A stretch of 64,000 nt of DNA from Lindgomyces ingoldianus (lineage: Eukaryota > Ascomycota > Dothideomycetes > Pleosporales > Lindgomycetaceae). Shown piece by piece: positions 1-10,738 of this stretch. Every line of letters begins with the position of its first letter. Position 1 is the stretch's first letter. Both the position numbers and the translations under genes were made by a program. The notes beneath the pieces are model-generated. The model did no database searches and was not told the DNA's origin. It worked only from the letters and a program-made list of their open reading frames with translations. The stretch is from the NCBI RefSeq assembly GCF_010093535.1, contig NW_022985186.1, positions 462,734 through 526,733 of the forward strand, read 5' to 3'.

Positions 1-1778
1 AATTGGCAGTCGACCGTAGGCTTCCCACTCAACGCCATCCTTGTCCGGTTCCTCCTTGTAAGTGAACCTCCACTCACTCACTATGCCACACCTCCGCAAA
101 TTGGGCAGCAATTGCCCCTGGCCCCAGTCATTCCCCGCCCAGAGCCCTCCGTAGATGTAAAACTCATCATACCAGAATTTGTACCACACATCGCACTTGC
201 CGGGTAATTTTGTGGGGATAGGGTCTGGACGTTCATGCCTCGGCTCAACGTAATAAGTGTAAATATCGTCCTGACCTTTAGAAAAGGTGTACGCGCCGCC
301 ATGCTTCCAATTCGTTGATGTGTCACACTCATGGAAGATTTTGGGCATGGTGTCGGTACATTGCTTTTTAATCTCATTCGGGAGTAGCTTGCCGCCGGGT
401 CGTCGATAAAACCTGAACCGGACGTGCTCTGGTAGCCCTTCGTCGTACTGGCGGGCAATTTCGCCGATAGAACCTGGCTGATACTCAGCAGCGACGTTGG
501 TGCAGAAGTCCTCAATATATTTGTCCTGGGTCTTGTCGACGTATTCATTGTTTGCACCTCCACATTCCAATTTCCCAGTCAAAGGCACCTCGCGCTGCGG
601 AGGGGGGAGGAATCCGAACTTTGACGTGAAAAAGACGGCTGTCGGCATGTCAGTTGGAATTATGGTCCTCCTCGACACACAGATACGTACCGTTGACGAA
701 CTGGGTATAGCTGTCGGCATTTTGAACTACATCGGCAGTCTTCGCCTTGTAATTCAAAACCCAGTCCGCAACTATGGGAGCCGTGTAGACGCGCGCGCCA
801 TTGTAAAATTGATCAATAACTATGTCCTGAGTCAGTTTTAGCCAAACAAGACCATTGGTCATCTTACTATGCGGTCTGTCCGCTGAGATGAGATCGATGT
901 GCATCATCTCATGGAGCATCTTCCCAGCATCGTTCTAATAGCCAAATTAGTGCTTGCAAAGACGAGCATGTCCGCATGACTGACCTCAAGAAAGCTCATT
1001 GCGACCGATTCCCTGAAGTCCGATTGTGTGGGCCAATACTCCGCCAAATGGTCAGGCGTGTCCGCCATGAAAAATGGCATGCACAGAACAACGTCATAAT
1101 GCCAACCTCCTACAAAGTGGTTGGTATTCTCGGCATACCCGCCGATCGGCCTGAGAAGTATGAATTTCTGAATTTGTTGGTACTGTTCCTAGGAGCACTC
1201 ACCTGTTCGGCCCCTCGACTTCCCTATTACATTTGTCGCTGATATCGGTGCAATGGACATCCTGTGCAGCCAGATTAGCTGGATGATACCATCCTAACAT
1301 GAGCTGCAAGTCGCTCCATCAAAGGTAGTACTTGAAATTGTAAATAGTGATGCGACAGCGGAAGGGAAGAAATGAAATTATTGTTTCAACCTACAATCTT
1401 CCTACTCAAGAATGGAATCCTCTCATCCAACAACGCCACATTTTGCAAATTTGCATGCACCCTCTGCGCATACTCGTTATCTTTGTATGTTCCATTATTT
1501 GGAATAGCCAGGTATGTAGCTGCAGCTTCGCCATGCTTGCCCTCATCCCACCATTCCTTCAACGCAAGCTTTGCCATTTCGCGAGCCTTTTGCACGGCTT
1601 TAAGCATCTTGTCATAGCGCTGGACTTGGTCGAACCGGCTGTCCGGCTGATGGCAGACATCTTCAACCAGGTAGGGGAAGAAGTCTTCGCGTTTTTCGAC
1701 AGCGCTTCTTAAGGAGGCGGTGGGGGGAGGGATAGCAAGAGCTACCAAAGGTAGAGTAAGAAACGAGAAGATGCGCAT
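1..1778 (-). CDS. Secreted M35-like zinc metallopeptidase, five exons, 3' end outside window
   Basis: Five exons join in one open frame: 1778-1395, 1303-1203, 1150-985, 934-691 and 638-1 (511 codons seen, no stop before the edge). The introns (91, 52, 50 and 52 bp) begin GTAGGT, GTGAGT, GTCAGT and GTACGT and end in AG; the last two have CTAAT and CTGAC branch sites. The start at 1778 gives a clean signal peptide (MRIFSFLTLPLVALA) and a Lys-Arg Kex2-type site near residue 30; an upstream ATG at 1865 lies too close to the TATA box. Exon 4 has the zinc-binding HEMMH motif, and its end has NADSY, both seen in deuterolysin-like (M35) secreted peptidases. A third zinc ligand was not identified. Exon 5 is a Cys- and Trp-rich C-terminal domain (pattern near the edge: RRCGIVSEWRF) that I recall from ends of fungal killer-toxin-like chitinases. 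Probably extracellular; substrate unknown. Family call fairly sure, C-terminal domain less so. Confidence 0.78.
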
Positions 1779-1882
1779 CTTGCAGGCGCATGCAAGAAGA
1801 ACAGATAGAAAGAATGCCAAATGAGCGAGTGACTGAGTAAAGACTAGAATGTAGAATTGATGCAACGATCTTCGACGGTTCT

Positions 1883-1891
1883 TATATATAT
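1883..1891 (-). promoter_or_regulatory. TATA box of the metallopeptidase gene
   Basis: An alternating TATATATA run lies about 105 bp upstream of the chosen ATG at 1778, which leaves room for a 5' leader of about 70 bases. This spacing is the main reason for rejecting the ATG at 1865. Confidence 0.45.
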
Positions 1892-3019
1892 TCCAGTAGC
1901 CACCAACCCCTTTCAGATCCCATAATCTTATGGCAGCGCTGTGACCATACTGAGGTATTATGAAATTAGTATTCTACTAGCACAGTAAGCACTGCGCAAA
2001 TCCTTTAAACCCTCTTTCCGTAAACAATTTTCAAAGGTCTACTTACATTGATGTGATTGGACACGGCATCGAGGGAAACCAAGGGTGCCAAGACTCGAAA
2101 ATAGGCGAATCCGGCGGCATGTGGGGGCGAAAGGGTTTAATTGGTTAGGAACAACGAAAAAAGGACGTCTGTTGGGGCGGCTCGGCGAATTTTGAAAACC
2201 TAGTCAGGTTGCAGGAAATTAGCGAACATGACAATCTAACCAGAGCTAATTCGGGAGGTGCTCGATGGCATCTTTCTTCCGTATTGCGCCAGCAGGATGC
2301 CACCATTTGCTATATTGTCAACTAATGAATGGTGAGCAGTTCTTCCTGGGCAACCTCGACCGGCTTCCCCGATGGAATGACGTGATTATGATATGTGGTG
2401 TCAGGATATTAAACGTGTGCATTTCTAGGAAGAAGTTAGGCGAGGGTTCAAAGGGCGTTGTAGGCTGCGGGGAGCAGTTCCTGGTTCCTGCGTAGTTCAT
2501 TAGTGCTGCATTGGACGTTGCCATTTTCCTAAAGAGCATTTTCAATCTCAGTGTATGCCTCCACTGATTCATCAGAGTAAGGTTGTTGACGGCGCTGCTT
2601 GAGCAGCTGTTGCAAGGAAGCCACTAGACAGACTCCATAAACTAGCTGGTAGCTGTGGTCGGTCTTTGCGTCAGAGAGCGGGTGTCGCTGATGGTCCTCG
2701 TGTACATAGTTTGGTTAGATCTGCTCCAGTCGTTGATGACTATCTGAAAAGCTGTCTCCAGGTAGAGTTATGCCTTGTCTATGATGTTGAAGACCATTTC
2801 ACATCCGTTTTTGGATGCCGTTCGCTAACCATTTGATTTAGCATCACGTACGCTAGTTTCCAGCCTTCCCGACGAAGACCCTTCATTGGCGCTAGACGTT
2901 GCAATGCCGGTGAACGGGTAATGTGTTATTCCAACTGTGAAGCTACTTGCTCGACCCCTTAAATCGGCGCTACTACTGTGACCTAAACCGAGTCGATGGT
3001 TCTAACACAACAATTTCTT
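1892..3019. other. Intergenic stretch, no gene recognised
   Basis: Normal base composition, with only short open frames on both strands (for example 2265-2495 plus and 2318-2572 minus) that overlap each other and show no known motif. I see no supported gene here. Confidence 0.5.
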
Positions 3020-3223
3020 GCACGAGCTGAGCAGAGGTCATAGGGTAGGCAAGTCAACAAGGTATTAGGATCCAAACTGGGTGAATTGAACAAGTGTATT
3101 GTAAGGTCTAAGGAGTGAGAGAGAGCTCTGGTGTGACTATATACTGTACGAGAAAGGAGCTAGTCTTAGTGAATGAATAGCACAGTGTATGAGTATGGTA
3201 TCGCGTGAGACACGTGCGACACA
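3020..3223 (-). repeat. Copy 1 of a ~0.2-kb dispersed element (inverted relative to copy 2)
   Basis: The reverse complement of this stretch aligns almost throughout with 6594-6799, the insertion in the HET gene; both contain, for example, GACTAGCTCCTTTCTCGTAC. The ends of this copy read TGTCGCAC...GTGCA in element orientation, so it could be a small solo LTR or a MITE. There is no coding capacity. Confidence 0.75.
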
Positions 3224-4231
3224 ATCTACCACCGCATTTCTCAACTCAACGGCGACAATCACACCAGTACCCTCGAATATTCTAGACAATTTTCAGTGAA
3301 GTTGGTCAACAAATTGAGACTGCAAAAGAGTCCACAGTGGCAGAGTGAGGATGCATAAACCAGACAGAGCAGGTTCACTTATGAAACACGGTTATACTTC
3401 TATTGAATAGGAATCTGAATTCAGTCTCTAAAGTTATCGTCTACAACTTTGTGAAATCAAGAGTAGTCAGCCTGGAGTGAGCCCCTCAATTTGCGGCCAG
3501 CCTTCATCAGCCACAGTCCCCATCGAGATTTGTTAGGACAATACATCAACGTTTTCTCTTGGTGCGCATCGCTACACGCTGCTAGAAGCTTCTACATTAA
3601 GCAGAAAGTGCTTAATTAGGCACGTTACAACCTACGCACAGCTACTTCTAGGCATACAAACTCCTAATGTAGTCCTAATCCTCGCGTGACATAATGACTG
3701 TTTAAAACTAGTTTTTAAGTTGTTGTATCTCGCCTAGTATTCTTAAGGCGATGGAGTCTCCACCTTTGTTAGCACTGGCTTTACCGCATTGCTAGACAAG
3801 TTCTTGTTGCTAGGTTTGTACAATTGATATTTTTCTAAGTGTCTATAAAAGCCTTAAAGCAGGCTAACAGAGCCTTGGTAATGCTTTACGCATCCTTGTT
3901 TAGTGAATCCTCTAGAAGCCTATGCAAGGTCATCTACAGGCTTCTGCTTCTTGGTGGGAAGAAGGTAGCTGTTGTATGTACAGGAAATTTTAGAGGGGCG
4001 TTACGTTTACAGGGTTCAAAAGGACTAGAGTGAAAACGCATCTACTATTATTGTAGATTCCTGACGATATTAGGGAAATAGGTAAGTATCTAGAGAGGAC
4101 AGAGGAGAGCCTCCTACAAGAGGTTGGAGGTCTAGGGCTATGCAATCTAAAGGATTAAAACAGGCGTTAACTATGCGCCTGAGGCGTGGCGCAATCTAAT
4201 AGGATTTTGTACAGTTAAGGTAGGTCGTTAG
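3224..4231. other. Intergenic stretch with mild RIP-like decay
   Basis: No coding frame with recognisable motifs. A 64-codon plus-strand open frame (3839-4033) has no support. TAG/TAA triplets become more common towards the decayed phosphatase next door. Confidence 0.4.
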
Positions 4232-4807
4232 TTACAAGGACGTTATGCCGATTGGCTTGTTTCTAGTCATCCTAGCCTCCTGCAATCTCTTTGTCCTCTT
4301 CGCCAGGTAAACCGCATATTCCGCCTTGGGAACTCCCGGAGCTGCCCAGACGTTGCCCCTGACCGCTCCCCATACCTCTAACTGCTCCTTAAAGTTATCG
4401 TTCGGCTTAATCTTCCTCTTTTCTCCTACAAAGGCTAATGCGGTGGCGAGGTCGCACTAATAAGTTTGCATTATATAGGCGATCACGGCTGTGGCAGACC
4501 TCGACACGCCTCGATCGCAATGGACGAGGACGGAACCGGAATCCAGACGCGGGTTGATGAAGTCGCAAATGTTGGCGAGTTCGGGCAGCAGATCCTGCGT
4601 CATGCTGTCTCCGCACTTTATGAAGAGATGATTGCCTTCAGGGATGATCTTCTTATACTAGGGCTGGCTCCAATAGACCCATTGCCCCCCACTGAGGGAG
4701 ACCACGTCCGTGATGTTGTACTCGCGGAGGATTTTCCGTTCACGAGAACTCGTGCTATTGCTGAGGTAAAGTTAACTGGCGATCTTAGTGATTAACGGGT
4801 TCGGCAT
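4232..4807 (-). pseudogene. Dual-specificity protein phosphatase, inactivated by three in-frame stops
   Basis: Read from the ATG at 4807 to a TAA at 4234-4232, this is one continuous frame of 191 codons with no frameshift and no evident intron. It has the phosphatase signature HCDRGVSRS (CX5R loop, catalytic Cys97), followed by ATAVIAYIM as in DSP-family cysteine phosphatases, which remove phosphate from Ser/Thr and Tyr of proteins. The frame is broken at TAA 4774-4772 (a likely CAA Gln), TAG 4660-4658 (a likely TGG Trp in a conserved YK context) and TAG 4459-4457 (a likely CAG Gln). All three fit C-to-T or G-to-A changes, the direction of RIP. The catalytic loop itself is unchanged. The length is normal for a small fungal DSP. 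Certain as a DSP relic; the parental codons are inferred. Confidence 0.88.
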
Positions 4808-6132
4808 GGTTACCGTAAGGTGAATTGTGGGGACGGGGCCAGCGGCCGCATTAGACTGGGCGAGGAAGCGGCGCAGCGAGGAGTGTAGCCTTTACTCGGT
4901 CACTCTTTTCGCCACATCCTCGGGAATAGCTGATAAGTGGTAAAAGGTCAACACCATGAGTTAGAAATGTCACAATATAATGGAATTTAAGGGTTTTATA
5001 GCAATTACTTGAAGAAATTGTTATTACCTTAGTTCTTAATACATTGAAAAAGCTTTGTCTTGAACCTCTGGCACCCACAGTTGATAGTACGTTGTAGGAG
5101 GTCATGCTATGCTTGTGTTATCTCCACCTTGATTATCTCTCTTGCTAGCGTCCTATGACAACACTGTGACCTAAGGATCTCAAATCTATCTTTAGAGGAT
5201 CCTAACGTAGGGCCCGTTATATCCTATTCGTCTAGCTTCTATTGACAGAGCTTAAGTGCCCAATCTTCTAGGCTTTTAATAATCCGCCCCCTATTAACAG
5301 AGAGATGGGGTTCGGTGCCTTGTTTCTTCTTCGCTTGCTGAATGAAATCTTTTCTTAAGATTTGCCCTTATAAGTGAATAGAGGCAGAGAAGGAATAGAC
5401 ATAGACATAGAAAAACGGTGAGGAGATAGAAGCTAGGAAGAATGGATGATATAGTAGGGGGGCGTTTGCCTCATAGCGTTCGACATTCAGCCGACACTAG
5501 AGCTAACTTTCGCGGCATTTTGCATGACTGGCCCATTCTTAGGACATCGGATGGCCCAGTTCTAGGCCACCCCCTTTTGTTTATAATGTGGCCTATTGCA
5601 AGACTTTATTGCCAGCTTACCCGTGCAGTTGTCTTTCGCTTAGAGTTGACAGAAACTATGATAGTATTTTCCACAACTGGGGCTAGCTAACGAAGTTAGG
5701 ATGGAATGGTGAGTTGGAAAGTGAGCACCTGAGCCGTAGCGGTTGAAACTGAGCAGCGAGTGAGCCGAAGTTGAGCCGGGTGTTATTATGCTTTTAAATC
5801 TAGGATACGGCGCTAATCAAAAGGGGAAGTGGGAAGAGGTCAGTTAGTATCTGAGATACGCGTGAAAACTCAGCTCCTGCCGAGCTCCAAAGTGTCACTG
5901 CCGGCAGACTCCCTGGGTCTCTCTCGAAGTCTTTTCCTCAAGGCACGCGCTGCAATCATTCTGTCTAGGAATATTCGCTAGATCCTGGGATAATATGCTT
6001 AGACCTCTGAATTTTGGTCTTTGCAATCCACTTCCTTGACTAGTGTGGCTGATGCTACCTACACGTGATGCCCCATGCTGCATCACTTGTTCTCCTGCAA
6101 CGACAAATCTCTAGCCCACGGCTTGCATAGCC
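4808..6132. other. Intergenic stretch, nothing recognised
   Basis: Several short frames (4851-5105 minus, 5442-5690 plus, 5895-6086 minus) lack known motifs. The middle (about 4900-5450) is AT-rich. I cannot support a gene. Confidence 0.4.
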
Positions 6133-8197
6133 ATGGCACCCGGCGGTTTTATGATGACTTACAAGTACCGACCCCTGGAGAGCCATCGCCATATCCGCCT
6201 ACTGCAGGTTCTGAGTACCGGCGACAATGAGAGGATCCAGGCGGAGGCACGGCCACCGACCTACCGATACAGAATTATCCACAGGGAGCTTTCAAACAGA
6301 GATGCACAGCTAGAATTTAAAGCAGTCTCTTACACTTGGGGTAGCCCTAACCGCGTGGCCGGTCTTACTATAGACGAGAATGTGAAAGAGGAAAAGAAAG
6401 CGAAAGCGAAAGCGAAAGCTGGTGCCATTGGGCTCACCGAGAACCTCTCTCAAGCACTGCCGCGTCTCTGCCAACACTCGATAACCAAGCTACTGTGGAT
6501 CGACCAGCTCTGTATCAATCAAATAGACTTGGCGGAGAAGTGAAAACAAATCCCTCTCATGTCGCAGATCTACAAATCCACCCAGAGAGTAGTAGTTGTC
6601 GCACGTCTCTCACGCAATACCATACCCATGTACTGCACTATTCACTCATTAGGACTAGCTCCTTTCTCGTACAGTATATAGTCAGCCCAGAGCTCTCTCG
6701 GGCTCCTTAGACCTTACAATACACTGGTTCAATTCACCTTGTTTGGATCTCAATACTTTGTCAACTCGCCTACCCTATGACCCCTTCTCAGCTTATGCGA
6801 GAGTAATCTGGCTTGGATCAGCAGACGAAAACAGCCTCTTGTGCAAGCAATGGCTCAATGCAATTGCAAAGATGATCCGAGATATACTAGGTGCAGACAG
6901 AATGACACCAGGAAGCAGCACCTTCAACCCCGATAGGTGCTATCTTAGAGTGCAGCACATTCGCCAGCCCAGACACGGATCCAATATACGAACCCGCTAT
7001 CCGAAATTTCTGGTCTCGCCCATGGTTCTTGCGGGGCTGGATTGTACAGGAGCTTTTGCAGGCGGAAACGCCGATTTTTCTCGCAGGAGATATAGAGATG
7101 AACATGCAAGATCTTTTTGATCTGCACACCACCCCACTAGTCTATAAGCCCGGTGGAGCGGAACAGAACAGCTATAGTTACTACATCCTCATGAACCTGC
7201 ATTTCCATGCTTTCGCCGACGAGCAACCCCTCTGTTTTCCTCGCGTTATGCATCAGGAGGCCAGGAATTTCAGATGTCGGAGTTAGGCGACCAACTCTAC
7301 GCTTTCTTAGGAATGCTGGAAGGCTCCTCTTTTATAACAGATTATTTCATCTCTACGAAAGAGAACTTCACTAAATTCGCGGCATCGCTAGCGCGCGAAT
7401 TTGGTTCTTTGGACTTCCTGTCTCTCTGGTCCGCAAGAGCTCAAGGGATTACCTTCGTGGGTTCCACCGTGGTCTGCTACACCCCTCTCGGCACCATTTC
7501 GATTCGCAGCTGGGGGCGTGCGGCCGCGGCCGTGCGACATTCCCTAGAGTGCGGCCAAGGGTTGACAACATGTACACTTGGAAACGTAAAACGGCGACGC
7601 TGCAACCACAGGCCGTTTGATTGTAAATGGCAAGATTGTTGACTTCATCGACACCCTTAGCAGCGCAAGATTCAACCGATACTGGGACCCTGATGATGAG
7701 GACCTTAGTGGTCTTGTTGCCCAGCTCAAACGCGATCTTCCTGGATTAGACCATTGGACGACGAAAGCCATGATCGTGTTCCTAAACATCGTTGCCTGAA
7801 ATGGCGGCGCGCCAGCTGAGACAGTCGAAGAAGTGCTGGGACTGAAGCCGAAGCCGATTCTCGACAAGGTGATTAATCTATCTAGATACAATGAGGCGCT
7901 TGGGATATGGCTCTTGGTAGGGCGGGGTCGGTGTTTCATAAGAACGAGAGGCGGTCAACTTGGTCTTGCTCCATATATTGGAACGAAGGCACGAGGTGAA
8001 AGAAAGAATGGCTCGCCGATGTGTTATATGTTGTAGACGAGGAGCGGCACGAGTACAAGGCTGTCGGGGACGCTTATGTGGAAGGCATCATGCATGGAGA
8101 GGCTATCGAGTGGGCAGAGAGATGCTCAGACCTTTGTCCTGATTTAAGCAGGTTGTGGAGGTGTCGGGGGGAGAGATGTGGCGGGGGGTGGTGCTAG
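6133..8197 (+). pseudogene. HET-domain (heterokaryon incompatibility-like) gene, multiply broken
   Basis: The start at 6133 has a good context (AGCCATGG). HET signatures appear in order but in changing frames: KAVSYTWGS and LLWIDQLCINQ (6318-6520), an in-frame TGA at 6541-6543, a 0.2-kb insertion (6594-6799), RVIWLGSADENS (about 6800-6840), RPWFLRGWIVQELLQAE after a frameshift near 6930, then GDQLYAFLGMLEGSS (about 7280-7325) after another, LPSWVPPWSATPL (about 7448-7490) after another, the IVNGKIVDFIDTL stretch (about 7618-7660), a stop at 7797-7799, GGQLGLAP (7950-7975), and the C-terminal EYKAVGDAYVEGIMHGEA (about 8047-8105). An AKAKAKAKA run lies at about 6396-6420. HET proteins trigger cell death when incompatible hyphae fuse. 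At least four frameshifts, two stops and one insertion make this a dead copy. Confidence 0.93.
6594..6799 (+). mobile_element. Copy 2 of the ~0.2-kb element, inserted in the HET gene
   Basis: It interrupts the conserved step STQRV | IWLG of the HET domain. The flanks AGAGTAGT (6586-6593) and AGAGTAAT (6800-6807) look like an 8-bp target duplication with one G-to-A difference. The sequence matches 3020-3223 in inverted orientation. The exact borders are uncertain by a few bases: the homology with copy 1 begins at TGTCGCAC (6597). Confidence 0.75.
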
Positions 8198-8445
8198 AAA
8201 ACGTGCGAAGAGAATATGCGACTGAGCTTTCGCTGATGACTTCTCGGGACAGAGTTGATTGGGACTTCCACGCTTCACCTTTTACTCTAATGGCTATTGC
8301 GATTTTTACTCTAGATTTTGTAGTGATTGCGTCATTACAACAACGTCTTCAGCTGTGCCTAGATCGCATTCTTCTACTGTTCCACTACCGACGTTAACGT
8401 GCGATTAGTCCTTCCCAGCAGACTTCCCGACTGTCGATAGCGACC

Positions 8446-9266
8446 TTGAAGCTGAATGCCAATCTACCACGCTCTATCCACCCCCCAGCTGCCAACACAA
8501 TCTCACCTGCTACTCGGCCGCCTATGAGCACTGCAAGCTATTGCGAAATCTCCGTCTGGCTCTACAGCGTTGATTCAACGCCGCAGCACGCCGCCTTCGC
8601 GAACTCTCGGGCCGAACATGACGACAAGGAGAAGCCGCGACCGGTTCGAAGGCCGCATCATGGACATCGAGTACGAGGTCGATGGCCCACTCTGCCTTCA
8701 TAAATGAGGACGCGACTGGACGTCATGCCACATGTCTACCCGTGCTTTCCATAGACGGGTTTAGCGTTGAGGTCTCTTTCTCCACCAAAGATCCGGAGCG
8801 AATCAGATGTTGCACCCTCAGAATGGTCATTCTCGAGTCTCACAGCAACGGCTGTCCCAGCCCGACAAATCGACTCATAGCGCCAGAACACTCGGATCAT
8901 CCTGTATTATTCTGCAATTTCCCCAATGGCATAGAAACGGAATCGGATGACGTAATAACAACGCGGGACGCTATTCAGCAACTCGCAGACGGGGTAAACC
9001 ATCAAAACTGCTCCTAGGACTAGTCTTCACCTCTATCCTGTGCGATGCCCAAGGAATCGATCTAGAGGAATCGAAAGACGAGCTTTCGAGTAAAGAAGAT
9101 AGCGTCGCAAAAAGTCGTAGGAAGCTCTTCAATGTTCATATTCATCATACGGATATGTTATCCGGTTCCATCCATCAAACGGTAATATTTACGCCTCTAA
9201 ATTACAGAAACAGCACTAGTTGGTCGAGGCCTGCCGATACCTTTGCAAAAATCGCTCTCCCATGCT
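8446..9266 (+). pseudogene. Possible decayed gene of unknown family
   Basis: GC content and codon-like structure persist in three plus-strand frames that take over from each other: 8446-8703, 8682-9017, and a stop-free run of about 260 bases ending at a TGA near 9266. This suggests a coding sequence with frameshifts or unrecognised introns. No domain was recognised. It lies directly behind the dead HET gene and could be a separate relic. Confidence 0.3.
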
Positions 9267-9704
9267 GATTAGGAGGACCCGGAGACATCCCAACCGCTTG
9301 GTAGCCTTTAAATGTGGGAAGGAAGGGCGTGGGCACGGTCAACTCACACAATGACTAAGTGCCACGCAAGTGTTGTAATTTGCAAATGGTTACCCTTGTA
9401 CCATGCAAGGTAGAAGAATATATATTGGCGGAAGAAAATGCACGTGCGACAGTAGGAACATAATTCCCATGAATCCGGAATCCTTAGAAAACGTTTACCT
9501 CCTGGCCCCCCCCCCAATATCTAGAATCTTAGTCGGCAAGGTTGCCACGGTTTCAGTAGGGTAAGCATGGTCGTGGATTTCTCTACATTATTTCATCCTA
9601 CTCTTATGAGCTTAACCGGCCTTTGAATCTAGTGTCTTAAATCTAGGACTACTGGTTACCAGGCGAGAAATTGAAGGTGCGGCTTTGCAAAGGTATAAAA
9701 GAAT

Positions 9705-9820
9705 AAATGTATTATAGTCTGGGGGTTCGAAGAGCTTTATGTTTTATATAGCATGATGAGATGCTAAGCCGAGAGTTGATTGGGCAGCCCATTCCAGAGC
9801 CCTTCGGCTTGCAGTAGGAT
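9705..9820. repeat. Decayed LTR fragment related to the GypY LTR
   Basis: About 115 bp aligns in the same orientation with 51045-51149, sharing a TTTTATATAG/TTTATATAGT promoter-like core, GTTGATTGGGCAG and a CCCTTCGGCTT/CCCTCGGCTT end. No internal retrotransposon sequence accompanies it, so it is a solo or truncated LTR. Confidence 0.65.
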
Positions 9821-10738
9821 TATACACATGCTTAGTGGATATCCCGAAATCGGCGTAAACATAATCAAAGGGATGCACGGCGGGACGGGTGGGGAAATGG
9901 ATTCAGCGTAGTTGCCACTTTCTTGAATATTAGAACTCGTGTGATACCACCGAGTTCATGTTTATTCGAATTGGAACGGCATGGACAAGTTCTCCAGCTT
10001 GAAAATTCTCTGCTGCGTTGCACATCCCTCGAAAAAGCTAACAGTCTTGCTCTGCAGTTGGTAGACCGCCTAGAGGCTCGCATGGTGTGTACCCGGTGTA
10101 TGCATGACCTTTTCAACAAACACGTCGATGGATTCGCAAAGCGTGGCAAAAAATGTCAGATGATAGGTGGTAACAATAGTTGGTTTAGTAGAGGTTGAAA
10201 CATTGATGGGTTTCCGAGATTTTAATTTCAAGGCCAGGCAACAGCCTCGGCTCCTAGAGTACGATAGCGAAGCGCTAAGGTCTACGTACATCCTAAAGAA
10301 ATTTAGCTGCATTGCGCGTCTTGTAGAGTTCAAGGAAGGCTTTAAGTTCTATAACTAACTACCTATCTAGGAGGATGTGAATTGTAACTCACGTGATCGC
10401 TTCGTCGCCTCTTTCGGTTTGAACACGTCTACTTTGGACGTGACACCTTAAATATAGAAATGAGACGTATAATTATAAATGCGGTGGTGCCTATTTATTA
10501 ACTTGTGATTTTACATACTACTAAAATATTCTGAGGTTTACAGAAACTGCTGCCTGCAAGATTCTCGAGTTCAGCTGTCAAGCGTGGCTAAAATTACGAC
10601 AGAGCAGTAAGCACGTCACGAGAAGGCTAGGCTCCCAACATCTAGCCGCGTCACTCTTTATTTCGACACAAATCATAAGAAGACCTCATCCACCTTCGGC
10701 GGGACCCACAGCCCACGCTACGAGCTCACTGGTGCAGT
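9821..10738. other. Stretch with short unrecognised frames
   Basis: Two adjoining plus-strand frames (9923-10198 and 10167-10358) read through moderately biased codons but show no known motif, and the minus strand gives equally long frames. This could be gene debris. The last 150 bp should contain the promoter of the phosphoesterase gene. Confidence 0.3.

Noticed and set aside
81..563. 160-codon minus-strand open frame
   Set aside because: It is the wrong frame of exon 5 of the metallopeptidase; the true frame runs stop-free from 638 to the edge and joins exon 4 through a consensus intron.
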